Origin: Shimazuella soli
GTDB taxonomy: Bacteria; Bacillota; Bacilli; Thermoactinomycetales; Thermoactinomycetaceae
NCBI RefSeq assembly: GCF_022511585.1
Contig: NZ_JAKWBN010000011.1
Location: forward strand, 1-64,000
Direction: 5' to 3'
DNA: 64,000 nt
The notes below the pieces were generated by a model. It worked only from the letters and a program-made list of their open reading frames with translations. It ran no database searches and was not told where the DNA came from. A program made the translations under genes and the position numbers. Shown piece by piece: positions 61,734-64,000 of this stretch (position 1 is the stretch's first letter; each line of letters begins with the position of its first letter).

Positions 61734-62444
61734 ATGTTACGAGAGCGAGTAAGAGCACTTCGACATGTATTTAAATTAGACCCTGCTAAACCGATATCAG
61801 AAAAAGCGATACAGATGCTTGCGACATCGGGTACGGATGCGATTTTAGTCGGAGGGACAGATGGAGTTACTTTTCAAAACACAGCTGATCTCCTCTGCCA
61901 TCTGCAAAATTATGCAATCCCTTGTTTTCAGGAGATATCCACTCCAACTTCATTTGTACCTGGTTTTCAAGGGTATTTTACTCCCTCTGTGTTAAATACA
62001 GACGAAGCAAAATGGATTTTGGGGATGCATCATCAGACTATAAAAGCATTTGGTCCTTTTGTTCCTTGGGATAAAGTCCTGCTAGAAGCCTATGTCGTGT
62101 TAAATCCAGATGCAAAAGTGGCAAAAAGGACAAATGCGAATACAAATTTACAAATTGCGGATGTAATCGCTTATGCCCAGATGGCAGAATGGTTGCAAAT
62201 TCCCATTTTTTATGTAGAATATAGCGGAACGTATGGTCGAGTAGATATTGTCCAAGAAGTATCTGCTGTTTTGCATCACACCCGTCTATGCTACGGGGGT
62301 GGTATTAGAAGCCAAGAACAGGCTGAAGAGATGGCAACATGGGCAGATATGGTAGTAGTTGGAAACCTCATCTATGAAGATTTAATACAAGCAATACATA
62401 CAGTGAAATGGGTAAAATCGACAAAAAAGAGAGGAGAAAGATAG
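61734..62444 (+). CDS. pcrB: Heptaprenylglyceryl phosphate synthase PcrB
   Basis: A 236-residue TIM-barrel prenyltransferase joining heptaprenyl diphosphate to glycerol-1-phosphate (archaeal-type ether lipid). It shows HVFKLDPAKPIS, DAILVGGTDGVT, EAYVVLNPDAKVAKRTNA, FYVEYSGTYG, and CYGGGIRSQEQA plus VVVGNLIYED. ATG 61734 has GGAGG eight bases upstream and a TATAAT at 61709-61714. It abuts pcrA. Confidence 0.95.
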   Translation: MLRERVRALRHVFKLDPAKPISEKAIQMLATSGTDAILVGGTDGVTFQNTADLLCHLQNYAIPCFQEISTPTSFVPGFQGYFTPSVLNTDEAKWILGMHHQTIKAFGPFVPWDKVLLEAYVVLNPDAKVAKRTNANTNLQIADVIAYAQMAEWLQIPIFYVEYSGTYGRVDIVQEVSAVLHHTRLCYGGGIRSQEQAEEMATWADMVVVGNLIYEDLIQAIHTVKWVKSTKKRGER

Positions 62445-64000
62445 GTGCAATCGACGACGATTTCTTTAGAAGGTTTAAACGATGCACAGAGACAAGCTGT
62501 ACTCACAACAGATGGTCCACTGCAAATCATTGCGGGGGCAGGAAGTGGAAAAACAAGGGTACTCACTCATCGTGTAGCGTATTTATTGGGGGAAAAGCGA
62601 ATTCATCCGTGGAACATATTGGCGATAACCTTCACCAATAAAGCAGCAAAAGAGATGAAGGAGAGGATCGCTAATCTGATCGGTTCCGTTGCTCAAGATA
62701 TATGGGTATCCACTTTCCACTCGATGTGCGTACGTATTTTACGGAGGGATATTGACCGGATTGGATATGCAAATAGCTTCACTATCCTTGATACCTCTGA
62801 TCAGTTATCGGTGATCAAACAGATTTTAAAAGAAGAGAATATGGACCCAAAGAAATTTGAACCCCGCAATTTACTCTTCCAGATCAGCCAAGCGAAAAAC
62901 CAATTGATCGATGCAGATACTTTTCGAGCAACTGCTTCTAGTTTTATGGAGCAAATCGCTGCACAAGTATATGAACGATATCAGCAAAAGCTGCGAACAA
63001 ATGAATCCCTTGATTTTGATGATTTATTAATGGTGACTGTTCGATTATTTCAGCAAGTTCCAGAGGTTTTGGACTATTATCAAAAGAAATTCCAATATAT
63101 TCATGTCGATGAATACCAAGATACAAACCATGCCCAGTATATGCTGATGAAACTACTAGCAGAAGGCCACAAAAATATTTGCGTGGTTGGAGACTCGGAT
63201 CAATCTATCTATCGTTTTCGAGGTGCGGATATCCAAAATATCCTCCGCTTTGAACAAGATTATCCTGATGCAAAAATAATCAAGTTAGAACAAAACTATC
63301 GTTCTACGAAACATATTTTAGAAGTGGCCAACCAAATTATTGCTAATAATACCGAACGCAGACCTAAAAATTTGTGGACAGATAAATCAGAAGGAGAAAA
63401 AATTTCCCTATTTATTGCTGAAAATGAGCAAGAAGAAGCTTATTTTATCGTAGATACGATTGCCAGACTGTGCAAAGAAAATAAATCCTACCAAGATTTT
63501 GCGATATTGTATCGAACCAACGCCCAATCGCGTGTACTAGAAGAATTTTTACTAAAAGCGAATGTTCCCTATCAAGTAGTTGGTGGGATTAAGTTTTATG
63601 ATCGAAAAGAGATTAAAGATATTTTGGCTTATCTCCGTGTGGTAGTAAATCCGCATGATGATATCAGTTTAGAAAGAATTATTAATGTACCAAGGCGTGG
63701 TATCGGTGCTACTACGATGGAAAAGATTCGAGCATATGCCGCAAGTGAAGGTGTTTCTCTTTTTTCGGCCATACTGGAAGTAGACTATATCAATCTATCC
63801 AAAAGGGTGAAAGATTCACTCACTGGATTTGTGCAGATGATTCAAGCATTTCATGGTATGGCTGATTATATATCGGCCGTGGAGATGACAGAAGAAATTT
63901 TATCTCGCTCGCAGTATCGAGAAGAGTATAAAAAAGATAAGACAATCGAAGCACAAGCAAGATTGGAAAATATCGATGAGTTTCTCTCCGTAGCAAAAGA
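62445..64000 (+). CDS. pcrA: ATP-dependent DNA helicase PcrA (5' part; runs off the window)
   Basis: A UvrD/Rep-type SF1A helicase, first ~518 residues. The start is GTG with GAGGAG upstream, directly after the pcrB stop. Motifs: LNDAQRQAV (Q), [13 protein letters not shown] (Walker A), [15 protein letters not shown] (Ia), VDEYQDTN (II), [15 protein letters not shown] (III) and LEQNYRST (IV). It works in repair and plasmid replication. ligA would be expected next. Confidence 0.95.
   Translation, partial: MQSTTISLEGLNDAQRQAVLTTDGPLQIIAGAGSGKTRVLTHRVAYLLGEKRIHPWNILAITFTNKAAKEMKERIANLIGSVAQDIWVSTFHSMCVRILRRDIDRIGYANSFTILDTSDQLSVIKQILKEENMDPKKFEPRNLLFQISQAKNQLIDADTFRATASSFMEQIAAQVYERYQQKLRTNESLDFDDLLMVTVRLFQQVPEVLDYYQKKFQYIHVDEYQDTNHAQYMLMKLLAEGHKNICVVGDSDQSIYRFRGADIQNILRFEQDYPDAKIIKLEQNYRSTKHILEVANQIIANNTERRPKNLWTDKSEGEKISLFIAENEQEEAYFIVDTIARLCKENKSYQDFAILYRTNAQSRVLEEFLLKANVPYQVVGGIKFYDRKEIKDILAYLRVVVNPHDDISLERIINVPRRGIGATTMEKIRAYAASEGVSLFSAILEVDYINLSKRVKDSLTGFVQMIQAFHGMADYISAVEMTEEILSRSQYREEYKKDKTIEAQARLENIDEFLSVAK

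Noticed and set aside
1-64000. tRNA or rRNA genes
   Set aside because: No cloverleaf with a TTCGANTC-type arm or rRNA-like segment was found by reading.

Overview
The window is chromosomal DNA from a low-GC, spore-forming member of the Bacillota. Spo0M, a GerB-type germination permease, a YheC/D coat ATP-grasp protein, fadN-fadA-fadE, gatC-gatA-gatB, alaR-alaT and yerC/pcrB/pcrA all have Bacillales-type sequence and gene order. A broken DUF397 gene (a family typical of actinomycetes) and several short GC-rich genes in an AT-rich background suggest a filamentous, actinomycete-like spore former such as Thermoactinomycetaceae (Shimazuella-like). That family placement is inference from content, not a database result. 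No rRNA, tRNA or CRISPR array was seen.

Layout. 1-121: end of an IS3-family element. 237-3880: a GC-rich orphan gene, a BioC-like methyltransferase with a damaged SAM motif, Spo0M, a small membrane protein and a membrane-anchored PIG-L protein. 4102-9353: fatty-acid beta-oxidation operon fadNAE. 9354-12241: a tandem triplication in which fadE 3' pieces, a promoter-RNA-terminator element and 3' pieces of a secreted beta-propeller gene recur, ending in the intact beta-propeller gene. 12694-15190: broken small gene, germination permease, P1-family peptidase. 15219-16116: two tandem units each encoding a short Ser/Thr-rich peptide. 16350-20661: XRE-TPR regulator, secreted serine protease, small orphan genes and a GC-rich 275-residue gene. 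20896-24772: tyrosine recombinase, YitT transporter, a 34-residue Cys-rich peptide, frameshifted ridA, asparaginase. 24925-32139: YheC/D, transglutaminase-like membrane protein, and a large SF1 helicase/Vsr-like nuclease gene split by a frameshift. 32298-37619: alpha/beta hydrolase behind a MerR-type promoter, alaRT, and divergent proline catabolism genes. 37767-41254: GC-rich genes, a 19-residue peptide, a TnpB-only IS200/IS605 element and a GH16-like enzyme. 41384-51539: two-component system, DedA, TatA, an aminotransferase/permease/YitT cluster with a divergent Crp-type regulator, DUF397 pseudogene, EamA transporter, HAD phosphatase, metallo-beta-lactamase-fold enzyme. 52290-58786: gatCAB, a CbiX-like chelatase, RlmD, cyclophilin. 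58979-64000: PIG-L, yerC, a decayed IS3 element inserted in the yerC terminator loop, then pcrB and the 5' part of pcrA.

The most unusual feature is a set of scattered single-gene cassettes, each with a -10 box close to TATACT or TATAAT, often a short leader hairpin beside or over the ribosome binding site, a short orphan or GC-rich gene, and a strong hairpin just after the stop. They sit one at a time between ordinary vertically inherited genes and do not form one island. The twin peptide units, the Cys-rich peptide and the DUF397 remnant fit this pattern. A second unusual feature is the thrice-repeated promoter-RNA-terminator element after fadE, whose central stem changes in a compensatory way among copies.
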